Origin: an uncultured Flavobacteriaceae bacterium
GTDB lineage: Bacteria > Bacteroidota > Bacteroidia > Flavobacteriales > Flavobacteriaceae
Direction: 5' to 3'
NCBI GenBank assembly: GCA_947500575.1
Contig: CANMSI010000004.1
Coordinates: 532,778-596,777, forward strand
DNA length: 64,000 nt
Positions 1 through 8,042 of this stretch are shown one piece after another. Within the stretch, counting starts at the first letter, position 1, and each line of letters opens with the position of its first letter. The notes beneath the pieces were generated by a model that was given only the letters and a program-made list of their open reading frames with translations, was not told the DNA's origin and ran no database searches. Both the position numbers and the translations under genes were made by a program.

Positions 1-9
1 TTGCCCTAT

Positions 10-738
10 ATGGCTAAAAAAGTACATCCCTATAAAGATTCCGAGCTTGGTAAAAAAGAACAGGTAACCAAAATGTTCGATGCCATTTCTGGTGAATATG
101 ATGGTCTTAACAGAGTTATTTCATTTGGAATTGATGTACGATGGAGAAAAAAAGTAGTCCGTCTTTTAAAAGAAAAACAACCCAAGACCATTCTAGACAT
201 TGCCACTGGCACTGGAGATTTAGCAATAGAGTTGGTGCATACTGGAGCTGAGAAGATTGTAGGTTTGGATATTTCCCCCGGCATGCTTGAAGTTGGAAAA
301 GACAAAGTAGCCACTAAGAAACTAGACAACACCATAGAAATGATTGTGGGAGATAGCGAAAATCTACCCTTTGACGAAGCTAGTTTTGATGCCATTACTG
401 TTGCTTTCGGAGTGCGTAATTTTGAAACATTGGATAAGGGTTTATCTGAAATTTATAGGGTATTAAAACCAGGTGGCACATTGGTAGTTCTAGAAACTGC
501 TGTTCCTACTAAAACTCCTTATAAACAGGGCTACCATTTATACACAAGAAACGTATTACCCCTTATTGGAAAACTCTTCTCCAAAGATAATTCTGCCTAT
601 GGCTATCTTTCCGAATCCGCATCAGTTTTTCCGCATGGTGTCGCCTTCAACAATATTTTAGCTAAAATTGGGTTTATAGCTATAGAGAATATGCCTCAAA
701 CATTTGGGGTCGCTTCTATATATGTTGCTACAAAATAG
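10..738 (+). CDS. menG: Demethylmenaquinone C-methyltransferase
   Basis: SAM-dependent methyltransferase that converts demethylmenaquinone to menaquinone, the respiratory quinone of this phylum; the family is also named UbiE. From the ATG at 10 the protein has 242 residues, the normal family length. SAM motif I is LDIATGTGDLA, with D63 to G69 at its core, and the family signature AFGVRNFE lies near residue 135. The reading frame is open to base 1 through a TTG, but the ATG at 10 gives the usual MAKKVHPY-type N-terminus. porT starts one base after the stop, so the two genes are probably cotranscribed, an arrangement common in flavobacteria. Sequences left of the window could alter the start. 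Confidence 0.96.
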   Translation: MAKKVHPYKDSELGKKEQVTKMFDAISGEYDGLNRVISFGIDVRWRKKVVRLLKEKQPKTILDIATGTGDLAIELVHTGAEKIVGLDISPGMLEVGKDKVATKKLDNTIEMIVGDSENLPFDEASFDAITVAFGVRNFETLDKGLSEIYRVLKPGGTLVVLETAVPTKTPYKQGYHLYTRNVLPLIGKLFSKDNSAYGYLSESASVFPHGVAFNNILAKIGFIAIENMPQTFGVASIYVATK

Positions 739-739
739 T

Positions 740-1438
740 ATGAAAAGACTTTTTTTACTTTTAGTGTGCGGCTTTGTATGCTGTTATACTGCTCAGGCTC
801 AGTTTAATGAGAAACCCATTATCAATCTGGAAACCTATGATGAACCTTTATTAAATTGGGGATATTTCTTAGGGTTTAACCAGTACGATTTTAAATTTGA
901 ATACAAAGACAACATTCAACAAGATATTCTTGTCAACAAAACTTTCGGATTCAATGTGGGGTTAATTGGTGAAATGCGTATTAACCAATTTTTAGATCTT
1001 AGATTGGAGCCAGGCTTACATTATACGCAACGAGATTTAGGCTTCCCTGGTTTCACTGAAGAGCAAGACGCCATACGAGAAGTAAAATCAACCTACATTA
1101 ATTTCCCTGTACTGCTAAAAGTAAGTACCAAGCGACTAGGAAACTGGAAACCTTTTCTTATTGGCGGAGCTTCGGCATCTTTAAACCTTAGTTCCAATGA
1201 AGATAGTTTGGATGACAATAGTAGTGGTACCTTTAGATTAAAGAAAAACACCTTCTATTACGAAATGGGATTTGGTATCGAATTTTACACCGAATATTTT
1301 AAATTTACACCTTCCATAAGAGGCGTATTTGCTATTACTGACGAACTAGTGAGAGATGAAGATCCTAACAGCCCTTGGACAGGAAATATAGAAGCCTTAC
1401 GTACTAGAGGAATTTTTATAAACTTTACCTTCGAATAA
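740..1438 (+). CDS. porT: PorT family type IX secretion outer-membrane protein
   Basis: Outer-membrane beta-barrel protein of the PorT (SprT) family, required in this phylum for type IX secretion and gliding. The ATG at 740 gives 232 residues beginning MKRLFLLLVCGFVCC and a signal peptide ending near AQA-Q; a longer frame from 704 would overlap menG and hide the signal. The rest is a run of amphipathic strands with GG and aromatic ends, for example FLIGGASASLNL, YEMGFGIEF and the C-terminal FINFTFE, as expected for an 8-strand barrel. Position directly after menG supports the name, because that pairing is usual in Flavobacteriaceae. The exact role in the secretion machine is known from family work, not from this sequence. 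Confidence 0.85.
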   Translation: MKRLFLLLVCGFVCCYTAQAQFNEKPIINLETYDEPLLNWGYFLGFNQYDFKFEYKDNIQQDILVNKTFGFNVGLIGEMRINQFLDLRLEPGLHYTQRDLGFPGFTEEQDAIREVKSTYINFPVLLKVSTKRLGNWKPFLIGGASASLNLSSNEDSLDDNSSGTFRLKKNTFYYEMGFGIEFYTEYFKFTPSIRGVFAITDELVRDEDPNSPWTGNIEALRTRGIFINFTFE

Positions 1439-1447
1439 GAGTTTTAA

Positions 1448-2173
1448 TTAAGTTCTTCGTACTTCTCCCAGCAGTATCGCTGCTGCCATCGCCACATTTA
1501 AACTCTCTGTTGTTTTCTTTCCGTATTGCGGAATGGTAATTTTATGATCCATAAGCGTCTTTAAAGTAGAAGAAATTCCCTTACCCTCATTGCCTAACAA
1601 CAAAATCCCTTTTTCAGGAAGTTTGTTTGCATAAATAGAATCCCCGTCTAAAAAAGTCCCATAGGCAGGTACAGGAGCTTCTTGGATAAAAGTTTCCAAA
1701 TCAGTATAAAGCATATGTACTCTAGTAATAGAACCCATAGTGGCTTGTAACACCTTAGAATTATAACAATCTACGGTTTGTTTAGAGCATACAAGGTGCT
1801 GAACTCCAAACCAATCACACAACCGAATAATGGTACCCAAATTCCCAGGATCTCTAACATCATCAAGTGCTACAATCCAATCCGAAAAACTAGGACGTGT
1901 AGGTTCAGGAATGTAAAACACACCTAGGATACCATTGGGAGATTGTAAACCACTCATCCGTTTTAGCTCGGATTCCGTTATCAGATGAACCACATCAGGC
2001 ACTATATTTTCTAAAATATCCGTCCTTGTGGTATACACCCCATAGACCTTAAAGTGGGAGTTCAGAAGCTCCTGAACTAACTTTAATCCTTCCACCACAA
2101 ATAGTCCGTGTTGATTTCGGTACTTTTTTTGCTGTAAGCTTTTTATAAATTTTATTTGGTTTTTAACAACCAT
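1448..2173 (-). CDS. TrmH family (SpoU) RNA 2'-O-methyltransferase
   Basis: SPOUT-class RNA 2'-O-ribose methyltransferase of 241 residues. The N-terminal 90 residues match the SpoU substrate-binding domain (KYRNQHGLFVVEGLKLV). The C-terminal trefoil-knot domain shows the three family motifs: DVRDPGNLGTIIRLCDWFG, LLLGNEGKGIS and IPQYGKKTTESLNVAMA. The target, 23S rRNA as in RlmB or a tRNA, cannot be settled from sequence, so no symbol is given. The gene converges on porT with a 9-base gap and diverges from tamL, so their promoters share a very short intergenic region. Confidence 0.92.
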   Translation of the reverse strand: MVVKNQIKFIKSLQQKKYRNQHGLFVVEGLKLVQELLNSHFKVYGVYTTRTDILENIVPDVVHLITESELKRMSGLQSPNGILGVFYIPEPTRPSFSDWIVALDDVRDPGNLGTIIRLCDWFGVQHLVCSKQTVDCYNSKVLQATMGSITRVHMLYTDLETFIQEAPVPAYGTFLDGDSIYANKLPEKGILLLGNEGKGISSTLKTLMDHKITIPQYGKKTTESLNVAMAAAILLGEVRRT

Positions 2174-2183
2174 ACAAATAGTG

Positions 2184-2191
2184 TATTTTTG
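2184..2191 (+). promoter_or_regulatory. -7 promoter element of tamL
   Basis: TATTTTTG fits the Bacteroidota -7 consensus TAnnTTTG. It ends only 6 bases before the tamL ATG at 2198, so a transcript started here would have almost no leader. No TTG -33 element at good spacing is visible, so support is partial. Confidence 0.35.
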
Positions 2192-2197
2192 AGCTCT

Positions 2198-4786
2198 ATG
2201 AAGACCCTATCGCGTTTTAAAAAAAACATAGCAAAAATAGCTTTATTATTGCTAGGTATTACAATCACTTCATGTAATGCGCTGAAAAGGGTAGATGACA
2301 ATGAGCTTCTTCTTACCAAAAATAGTATTTACGCAGATGATGAAAAAGTGCTCAATGAAGATGTTCAAAGCCTCATTGTTCAAAAACCGAATAGTACACT
2401 TTTAGGATATCCCCTCCGTCTTAATTTATACAACCTAGCCAAAGTAAATCCTGATTCTTCATTTCAAAACTGGCTACAACGCAAAGAAAAAAGAGAACAA
2501 AGACTCAATAAGTTATTATCTAAAAAACAAGTAAAAAGATTGGGCGAATCCTTTTTGGTTAAAGGTTCTAGTGAATGGCTTAAAAAAATTGGAGAGCCTC
2601 CTGAAATTATTGATTCCTTAGAAACACTTCGTTCATTAGAACGATTGAAAGCTTATTACGGTAGTAAAGGATATTTTAATAGTACCGGAACTTTCAGCAT
2701 AGATAGCAGTAAACGGAAACAAAGAGCAGGAGTACGCTATAAAATTGATTTAGGCAAACCCTATATATTAGATTCTGTTTCTAGGAAAATTGCCTCCAAA
2801 GCAGTAGACTCTCTATACAATTTGCATGTTGCCGCCTCCTTTATAAAATCTGGAGAACAATTCGATTTAACCAACTTTAATAAAGAAAGAGAAAGACTTA
2901 CTACACTCTTTAGAAATTCTGGGATTCATAATTTTCAAGAAAGTTCCATTACCTATGACATTGCCAGAGATACCATTAAGGTGCAGGACGATCAAAAAAT
3001 GGATGTAGAGCTGAATATAAAAAATCACAAAGCAAGAAGTGATAACTCCTTAACAAGTTCAGAATACAAAGTGCATCACTTCGAAAAGGTAAATATCTAT
3101 GCCGACTATAATTTTAGTGATGAGAAAGATTCCTTGCAATCTATAGATTTTGACAACTACACTATTTATTTTAAAAATAAACTACGATATAAGCCTAAAG
3201 CCTTAGTTGATGCTATTTTTTTAGAAAAAGACAGTATCTATAGAGACATAGATAAAATACGTACCTACCGTCAAATCACCAATTTAAATACCTTTAAATA
3301 TCCCAATATAGAACTCCTAGAAGATAGCACTCAGACCAAGTTAACTTCAAATATTTATTTAGCTGCCAGAAATAAATACTCCTTGGGTTTTAATTTTGAT
3401 ATTACGCATTCTAATATTCAAAGAATTGGAGTGGCTTTTAGTACTTCCTTGGTGACAAGGAATATTTTTGGCGGGGCAGAAACCCTGAGCGTATCTGCAA
3501 GAGGATCTTTCGGGCTTCTGGGAGATCAATCATTATCCGAGGATTTCTTTTCTGAAATAGGTGCCGATGTTAATCTTTCTTTCCCTAGGCTGTGGCTTCC
3601 ACTGATTAATACAGAAAAAATTGTACCCTATTATATGCTCCCAAAAACCAAAGTATCTATAGGAACAAGTTTTCAAAAAAACATTGGTCTGGATAAACAA
3701 ACTTTTAATACCACTTTGGGATATAATTGGACACCATCAGACAATAAAAAACATGCTGTTGAACTGCTCAATGTACAATTTGTAAATAATGTAAATACAG
3801 AAGCTTTCTTTAGGGTATATCAGAACACCTATGATAGACTAGAAGATATAGCAGATGCTTATGAGGGAGACGCCTCCTTACAGGATTTTTTTGAAGACCC
3901 TAACAATACCGGAGATGCGAATCTAATTATCCCTTCAGGAGCAAATAGCTTTATCGAGGCCATTAGCAATGGAACCGTAACACCTATTGGAGATACTGAT
4001 TTTAGGGATGTAAGTCGAATTGAGGAAAGAAGAGATCGTCTTACGGAAAACAACCTCATATTTGCTACCAATTATACCTTTAGTAAGAATAATAAAAGTG
4101 GCATCAACGATAACAATTTTTATCAATTCAGGTTTAAGCTAGAAAGTGCCGGAAATCTCTTATCTGCCATTTCTAGTGTCATTCCTTTTGATGAAGACGA
4201 AAATAATAATTTGAGAGTCTTTGATGTTCCCTATTCTCAATATGTAAAAACAGAGTTTGATTTCATTAAACATTGGGATATGTCGCGGTCTAATGTGTTA
4301 GCATTTCATAGTTTCTTTGGGATTGCGATACCGTATGGAAATTCTGATAACATTCCTTTTACCCGTAGTTATTTTGCAGGAGGATCTAATGACAATAGAG
4401 CTTGGTTTCCGTATTCTTTAGGACCAGGACGCACTCAAAATGTAAACGATTTTAACGAAGCAAACCTGAAACTAGCATTAAATATAGAATATCGTTTCCC
4501 CGTTGTTGGTGATATTAAAGGAGCCTTATTCGCAGATGCAGGAAATATTTGGAACGTTTTTGATAATGTAGATGATCCGAATGCCACTTTCAATGGTTTT
4601 AGCTCTTTGGCAGATGTTGCTTTAGGTACTGGTTTTGGCTTACGATACGACTTCAGTTATTTTGTTTTCAGAGTAGATGCTGGTTTCAAAACTTACAATC
4701 CGGCAGAAGAACCTACTAGAAGATGGTTTAGAGATTATAATTTTGCTAACGCTGTACTTCAAATAGGTATTAATTATCCTTTTTAA
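2198..4786 (+). CDS. tamL: BamA/TamA-family lipoprotein TamL
   Basis: Large Omp85-superfamily protein of 862 residues that is also a lipoprotein: the N-terminus has a basic stretch, a hydrophobic segment (LLLLGITITSC) and a lipobox Cys. Family knowledge: in Bacteroidota, TamL replaces TamA as the partner of TamB in outer-membrane biogenesis. The N-terminal half (to about residue 390) holds POTRA-like repeats such as RLKAYYGSKGYFN and KDSIYRDIDKIRTYRQI. The C-terminal half is a 16-strand-type barrel with Omp85-like sequence (SYFAGGSNDNRAWFPYSLGP, then ALNIEYRFPVVGDIKGALFAD) ending in an aromatic residue (INYPF). The start at 2198 is chosen because it alone gives a lipoprotein signal. tamB is not in the window. 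Confidence 0.87.
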   Translation: MKTLSRFKKNIAKIALLLLGITITSCNALKRVDDNELLLTKNSIYADDEKVLNEDVQSLIVQKPNSTLLGYPLRLNLYNLAKVNPDSSFQNWLQRKEKREQRLNKLLSKKQVKRLGESFLVKGSSEWLKKIGEPPEIIDSLETLRSLERLKAYYGSKGYFNSTGTFSIDSSKRKQRAGVRYKIDLGKPYILDSVSRKIASKAVDSLYNLHVAASFIKSGEQFDLTNFNKERERLTTLFRNSGIHNFQESSITYDIARDTIKVQDDQKMDVELNIKNHKARSDNSLTSSEYKVHHFEKVNIYADYNFSDEKDSLQSIDFDNYTIYFKNKLRYKPKALVDAIFLEKDSIYRDIDKIRTYRQITNLNTFKYPNIELLEDSTQTKLTSNIYLAARNKYSLGFNFDITHSNIQRIGVAFSTSLVTRNIFGGAETLSVSARGSFGLLGDQSLSEDFFSEIGADVNLSFPRLWLPLINTEKIVPYYMLPKTKVSIGTSFQKNIGLDKQTFNTTLGYNWTPSDNKKHAVELLNVQFVNNVNTEAFFRVYQNTYDRLEDIADAYEGDASLQDFFEDPNNTGDANLIIPSGANSFIEAISNGTVTPIGDTDFRDVSRIEERRDRLTENNLIFATNYTFSKNNKSGINDNNFYQFRFKLESAGNLLSAISSVIPFDEDENNNLRVFDVPYSQYVKTEFDFIKHWDMSRSNVLAFHSFFGIAIPYGNSDNIPFTRSYFAGGSNDNRAWFPYSLGPGRTQNVNDFNEANLKLALNIEYRFPVVGDIKGALFADAGNIWNVFDNVDDPNATFNGFSSLADVALGTGFGLRYDFSYFVFRVDAGFKTYNPAEEPTRRWFRDYNFANAVLQIGINYPF

Positions 4787-4891
4787 GGCTACTTTTTTTA
4801 TCAAATTCACAAAAACTATCTCTTAAAAAAGAGAAATATTATACGATACCTATAATTTAATGCCCAATAGAACTAATTCAGATGAGTTGCT

Positions 4892-4899
4892 TACTTTTG
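4892..4899 (+). promoter_or_regulatory. -7 promoter element of fbaA
   Basis: TACTTTTG fits TAnnTTTG and lies 37 bases before the fbaA ATG. The 150-base gap it sits in also contains a small TCTCTT/AAGAGA hairpin (4819-4834) of unknown meaning after tamL. No clear -33 element is seen. Confidence 0.4.
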
Positions 4900-4936
4900 T
4901 GGCATTATTTGAAAAACTAAATTAGATAAGACAATT

Positions 4937-6004
4937 ATGGCTCATACTATAAAACCAGGAGTTGCAACAGGAGATGAAGTTCAAGATATATTTAACCATG
5001 CTAAGGAAAACGGATATGCGCTTCCTGCAGTAAACGTTATTGGTTCTGATACCATTAATGGTGTGTTAGAAACAGCAGCGGAATTAAACGCTCCTGTAAT
5101 CATACAATTCTCAAATGGTGGAGCTCAATTTAATGCAGGTAAAGGACTATCAAATGAAGGACAACAAGCAGCTATCTTAGGAGCTGTTGCCGGTGCAAAG
5201 CACGTACACCAGCTTGCCGAAGCATACGGTGCAACGGTTATTTTACACACTGATCATTGCGCAAAGAAACTGTTACCTTGGATAGACGGACTCTTAGATG
5301 CTAGTGAAGAGCATTTTGCAAAAACTGGGAAGTCCTTGTTTAGTTCGCATATGATCGACCTATCTGAAGAGCCCATTGAAGAGAATATTGAGATTTGCAA
5401 GGGATATTTAGAGCGCATGAGCAAAATGAATATGACCCTAGAAATAGAGCTAGGGATCACAGGCGGTGAAGAAGATGGAGTTGACAATTCTGATGTGGAC
5501 GATTCTAAGTTATATACCCAACCAGAAGAAGTAGCGTATGCATTCGAAGAATTATCCAAAGTAAGTCCAAAATTCACTGTGGCTGCCGCTTTTGGAAATG
5601 TACATGGAGTATACAAGCCAGGGAACGTTAAATTAACTCCAAAAATTTTAAAGAACTCACAGGAGTATGTTTCAGAAAAATATGGTGTAGAACATAATCA
5701 TATCGACTTTGTTTTTCATGGGGGTTCTGGTTCAACTGTTGAAGAAATTAGAGAAGCGATTGGCTACGGCGTGATCAAAATGAACATTGATACCGACTTG
5801 CAATACGCTTTCCTGTCGGGCGTAAGAGATTATGTTCAGGATAAAAAAGACTTTTTACAAACGCAAATTGGGAATCCAACAGGTGCTGATGAGCCTAATA
5901 AAAAATTCTATGATCCAAGAGTTTGGTTACGCGAAGGAGAAAAGTCATTTGTGACTCGTTTAAAGAAAGCCTTTGAAGATTTAAATAATGTAAATACCTT
6001 GTAG
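4937..6004 (+). CDS. fbaA: Class II fructose-bisphosphate aldolase
   Basis: Zinc-dependent aldolase of glycolysis and gluconeogenesis that cleaves fructose 1,6-bisphosphate to glyceraldehyde 3-phosphate and dihydroxyacetone phosphate. The protein has 355 residues, matching the class IIA subgroup typified by E. coli FbaA. Visible sites are the zinc-ligand HTDHCAKK, the second-metal and substrate loop HGGSGSTVEEIREAI, and NIDTDLQYA, which binds the substrate phosphate. The N-terminal PGVATGDEVQDIF is also typical. It is probably transcribed alone or read through into accD 38 bases downstream. Confidence 0.97.
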   Translation: MAHTIKPGVATGDEVQDIFNHAKENGYALPAVNVIGSDTINGVLETAAELNAPVIIQFSNGGAQFNAGKGLSNEGQQAAILGAVAGAKHVHQLAEAYGATVILHTDHCAKKLLPWIDGLLDASEEHFAKTGKSLFSSHMIDLSEEPIEENIEICKGYLERMSKMNMTLEIELGITGGEEDGVDNSDVDDSKLYTQPEEVAYAFEELSKVSPKFTVAAAFGNVHGVYKPGNVKLTPKILKNSQEYVSEKYGVEHNHIDFVFHGGSGSTVEEIREAIGYGVIKMNIDTDLQYAFLSGVRDYVQDKKDFLQTQIGNPTGADEPNKKFYDPRVWLREGEKSFVTRLKKAFEDLNNVNTL

Positions 6005-6012
6005 TACATTTG
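6005..6012 (+). promoter_or_regulatory. -7 promoter element of accD
   Basis: TACATTTG directly follows the fbaA stop codon and lies 30 bases before the accD ATG at 6043. It fits TAnnTTTG and suggests accD has its own start site in addition to read-through from fbaA. Confidence 0.4.
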
Positions 6013-6042
6013 TAACATCTTTAAACAATTAATGCGTAGCAT

Positions 6043-6903
6043 ATGACAGCTTGGTTTAAGAGAACTGAAAAAGGAATACAAACCGCAACAGATCAGAAAA
6101 AAGACACTCCAAAGGGCCTTTGGTACAAGTCTCCCACTGGGAAAATTGTGGAATCTGAAGAATTGGCCAAAAACTTTTATGTAAGTCCAGAAGACGATTA
6201 TCACGTTCGGATTGGTAGTAAAGAGTACTTCGAAATTCTTTTTGATGATAATAAATTTAAAGAGTTAGACACTAAACTTACTTCTAAAGACCCTTTAAAG
6301 TTTGAGGATAATAAAAAATATTCAGACCGACTAAAAGCCGCCCAGAAAAAAACAGGATTAAAAGATGCTGTCAGAACCGCCGTTGGAAAATCCATTGGAA
6401 AGGACATCGTTATTGCCTGTATGGATTTTAGTTTTATAGGCGGGTCCATGGGGAGTGTGGTAGGAGAAAAAATAGCGAGAGCTATTGATTATTCTATAAA
6501 GAAGAAAATTCCATTTTTAATGATCTCTAAATCTGGAGGTGCCAGAATGATGGAAGCGGCCCTATCTTTAATGCAATTAGCAAAAACCTCAGCGAAGCTA
6601 GCCCAACTTGCAGAAGCTAATATTCCTTATATTTCTTTATGCACAGATCCTACTACAGGTGGAACTACTGCATCCTATGCGATGCTTGGAGATATCAATA
6701 TTAGTGAACCGGGTGCTTTAATAGGCTTTGCTGGCCCTAGAGTAGTGAAAGAAGCCACCGGAAAAGAGCTTCCCGAAGGTTTTCAAACGGCGGAATTTGT
6801 AAAAGAACATGGCTTCCTAGATTTTATTACGCACCGTAGAGATTTAAAAAAGAAAATTAATTTATATGTTGATCTAATACAGAATATCCCTGTTAGATCC
6901 TAA
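6043..6903 (+). CDS. accD: Acetyl-CoA carboxylase carboxyltransferase subunit beta
   Basis: Beta subunit of the carboxyltransferase that moves the carboxyl group from carboxybiotin to acetyl-CoA, giving malonyl-CoA for fatty acid synthesis. The crotonase-like core is clear: [51 protein letters not shown] and [14 protein letters not shown]. The length is 286 residues. One oddity: the four Cys of the zinc ribbon found in E. coli AccD are absent. The equivalent positions read S30-P-T-G33 and S48-P-E-D51, with W27-Y-K and the surrounding layout preserved. accA is not in the window. Confidence 0.96.
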   Translation: MTAWFKRTEKGIQTATDQKKDTPKGLWYKSPTGKIVESEELAKNFYVSPEDDYHVRIGSKEYFEILFDDNKFKELDTKLTSKDPLKFEDNKKYSDRLKAAQKKTGLKDAVRTAVGKSIGKDIVIACMDFSFIGGSMGSVVGEKIARAIDYSIKKKIPFLMISKSGGARMMEAALSLMQLAKTSAKLAQLAEANIPYISLCTDPTTGGTTASYAMLGDINISEPGALIGFAGPRVVKEATGKELPEGFQTAEFVKEHGFLDFITHRRDLKKKINLYVDLIQNIPVRS

Positions 6904-6912
6904 TAAACTCCC

Positions 6913-7413
6913 ATGAAGTTCTTAATCACCCTAGCATCTACCACCATGTGCTTTTGGTTACTATGCTGCTCTACAGATGCGGATACTCCTGAAGAAGCAA
7001 ATAATATGCAAAGTGAGCAAGAGAACAGTAATGCTATGGCCGAAGTAACCGCAGTATCTGCGACAGGAGCTTCATCTTCCTATATTTTTGAAGTAACCAT
7101 AAAAAGTCCTGATACTGGCTGCGATCAATATGCAGATTGGTGGGAGGTGCTTACTTTAGAAGGTAATTTACGCTATCGGAGAATTTTGACGCACAGCCAT
7201 GTTACGGAACAACCTTTTACAAGAGGCGGAGGCCCCATCGATATTTCGGAAGATACCGAAGTATATATTAGAGCACATATGAACTCGAGCGGGTATGGCA
7301 TAAAGGCTTTCAAAGGGTCTGTTTCTCAAGGTTTTATTGCTACAGAACTTGATTCAGAGTTCTCAAAATCTTTAGAGACCATGGAACCTCTTCCTCAAGG
7401 ATGTGCTTTTTGA
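6913..7413 (+). CDS. Hypothetical lipoprotein
   Basis: Unrecognised protein of 166 residues. The N-terminus (TTMCFWLLCCS) reads as a lipoprotein signal with Cys at about residue 20, followed by an acidic, Gln/Asn-rich linker (EEANNMQSEQENSN) and a compact C-terminal domain of about 110 residues. That domain contains DTGCDQYADWWEVL, RGGGPIDISEDTEVYIRAHMNSSG and a final PLPQGCAF. The two Cys of the mature domain could form a disulfide. It lies 9 bases after accD and could be cotranscribed, but nothing links the functions. No catalytic pattern is visible. Confidence 0.75.
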   Translation: MKFLITLASTTMCFWLLCCSTDADTPEEANNMQSEQENSNAMAEVTAVSATGASSSYIFEVTIKSPDTGCDQYADWWEVLTLEGNLRYRRILTHSHVTEQPFTRGGGPIDISEDTEVYIRAHMNSSGYGIKAFKGSVSQGFIATELDSEFSKSLETMEPLPQGCAF

Positions 7414-7489
7414 TACATTGATAAAGCAAGTATTTCGTTTTATTTGTTTATTTTACTTCCCTTTTAAGTTAAATTTCCATTATAATTAG

Positions 7490-7497
7490 TACCTTTG
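7490..7497 (+). promoter_or_regulatory. -7 promoter element and short leader of rpsO
   Basis: TACCTTTG fits TAnnTTTG and lies 54 bases before the rpsO ATG. The leader that follows contains a perfect GATTGA/TCAATC hairpin with an AAA loop (7504-7518). S15 is known in other bacteria to bind its own leader, so this hairpin is worth noting, though such control is not shown here. Confidence 0.45.
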
Positions 7498-7551
7498 CGC
7501 CCTGATTGAAAATCAATCAAATACATAAAAATCATTAAAAACAATATTGGA

Positions 7552-7821
7552 ATGTATTTAACAAAAGAAATTAAAGCCGATCTTTTTAAAAAACACGGCA
7601 AAGATGCAAAGGATACAGGATCTACTGAAGGGCAAATAGCTTTATTCACTTTCCGTATCAACCACCTTACTGGACACCTTAAAAATAACCGTAAAGATTT
7701 TAACACAGAGCGTTCTTTAGTTCGCTTGGTAGGTAAGAGAAGAAGTCTTTTAGATTATTTAAAGAAAAAAGACGTTGTTCGTTATCGTGAGGTAATCAAA
7801 GAATTAAATATTAGAAAATAA
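7552..7821 (+). CDS. rpsO: 30S ribosomal protein S15
   Basis: Primary 16S rRNA-binding protein of the small subunit platform, 89 residues, full family length. The conserved patterns GSTEGQIALFTFRINHLTGH and LVRLVGKRRSLLDYLKKKD are intact. It sits upstream of pnp as in many bacteria, but here a strong terminator (7826-7855) separates the two. Confidence 0.98.
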   Translation: MYLTKEIKADLFKKHGKDAKDTGSTEGQIALFTFRINHLTGHLKNNRKDFNTERSLVRLVGKRRSLLDYLKKKDVVRYREVIKELNIRK

Positions 7822-7825
7822 TTTT

Positions 7826-7855
7826 AAGGGGGAAGCATTTTGCTTCCCCTTTTTA
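7826..7855 (+). terminator. Rho-independent terminator after rpsO
   Basis: Perfect 9-bp stem GGGGAAGCA (7829-7837) and TGCTTCCCC (7841-7849), loop TTT, then a run of T. It begins a few bases after the rpsO stop. Confidence 0.92.
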
Positions 7856-7978
7856 TACTACTCTTGTCTCGAGAGTTTCGGGGTATTTTTTTAAAGCTTC
7901 AGCACTTTTTGAAGCAAACACAAAAAGCTATTACATAGTTTTTCATTGGTCAGACAACACACAACAACACAACCCTGT

Positions 7979-8029
7979 CCGTCCGGTAAGACGGGAGACC
8001 ATTGTTTAACAAATTCGTTTTAAACGAAT
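7979..8029 (+). promoter_or_regulatory. Structured 5' leader of pnp
   Basis: Two inverted repeats lie just before pnp. CCGTC/GACGG (7979-7994, 6-base loop) is followed by ATTCGTTT/AAACGAAT (8013-8029, one central T), which ends 13 bases before the ATG. In E. coli, PNPase controls its own leader through a hairpin cut by RNase III. A similar role is possible but is only inference. Confidence 0.4.
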
Positions 8030-8042
8030 CAAATCTTATTTT

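Noticed and set aside
4819-4834. Hairpin after tamL as terminator
   Set aside because: The TCTCTT/AAGAGA stem is A/T-rich and lacks a T tract, so it is not a convincing terminator.
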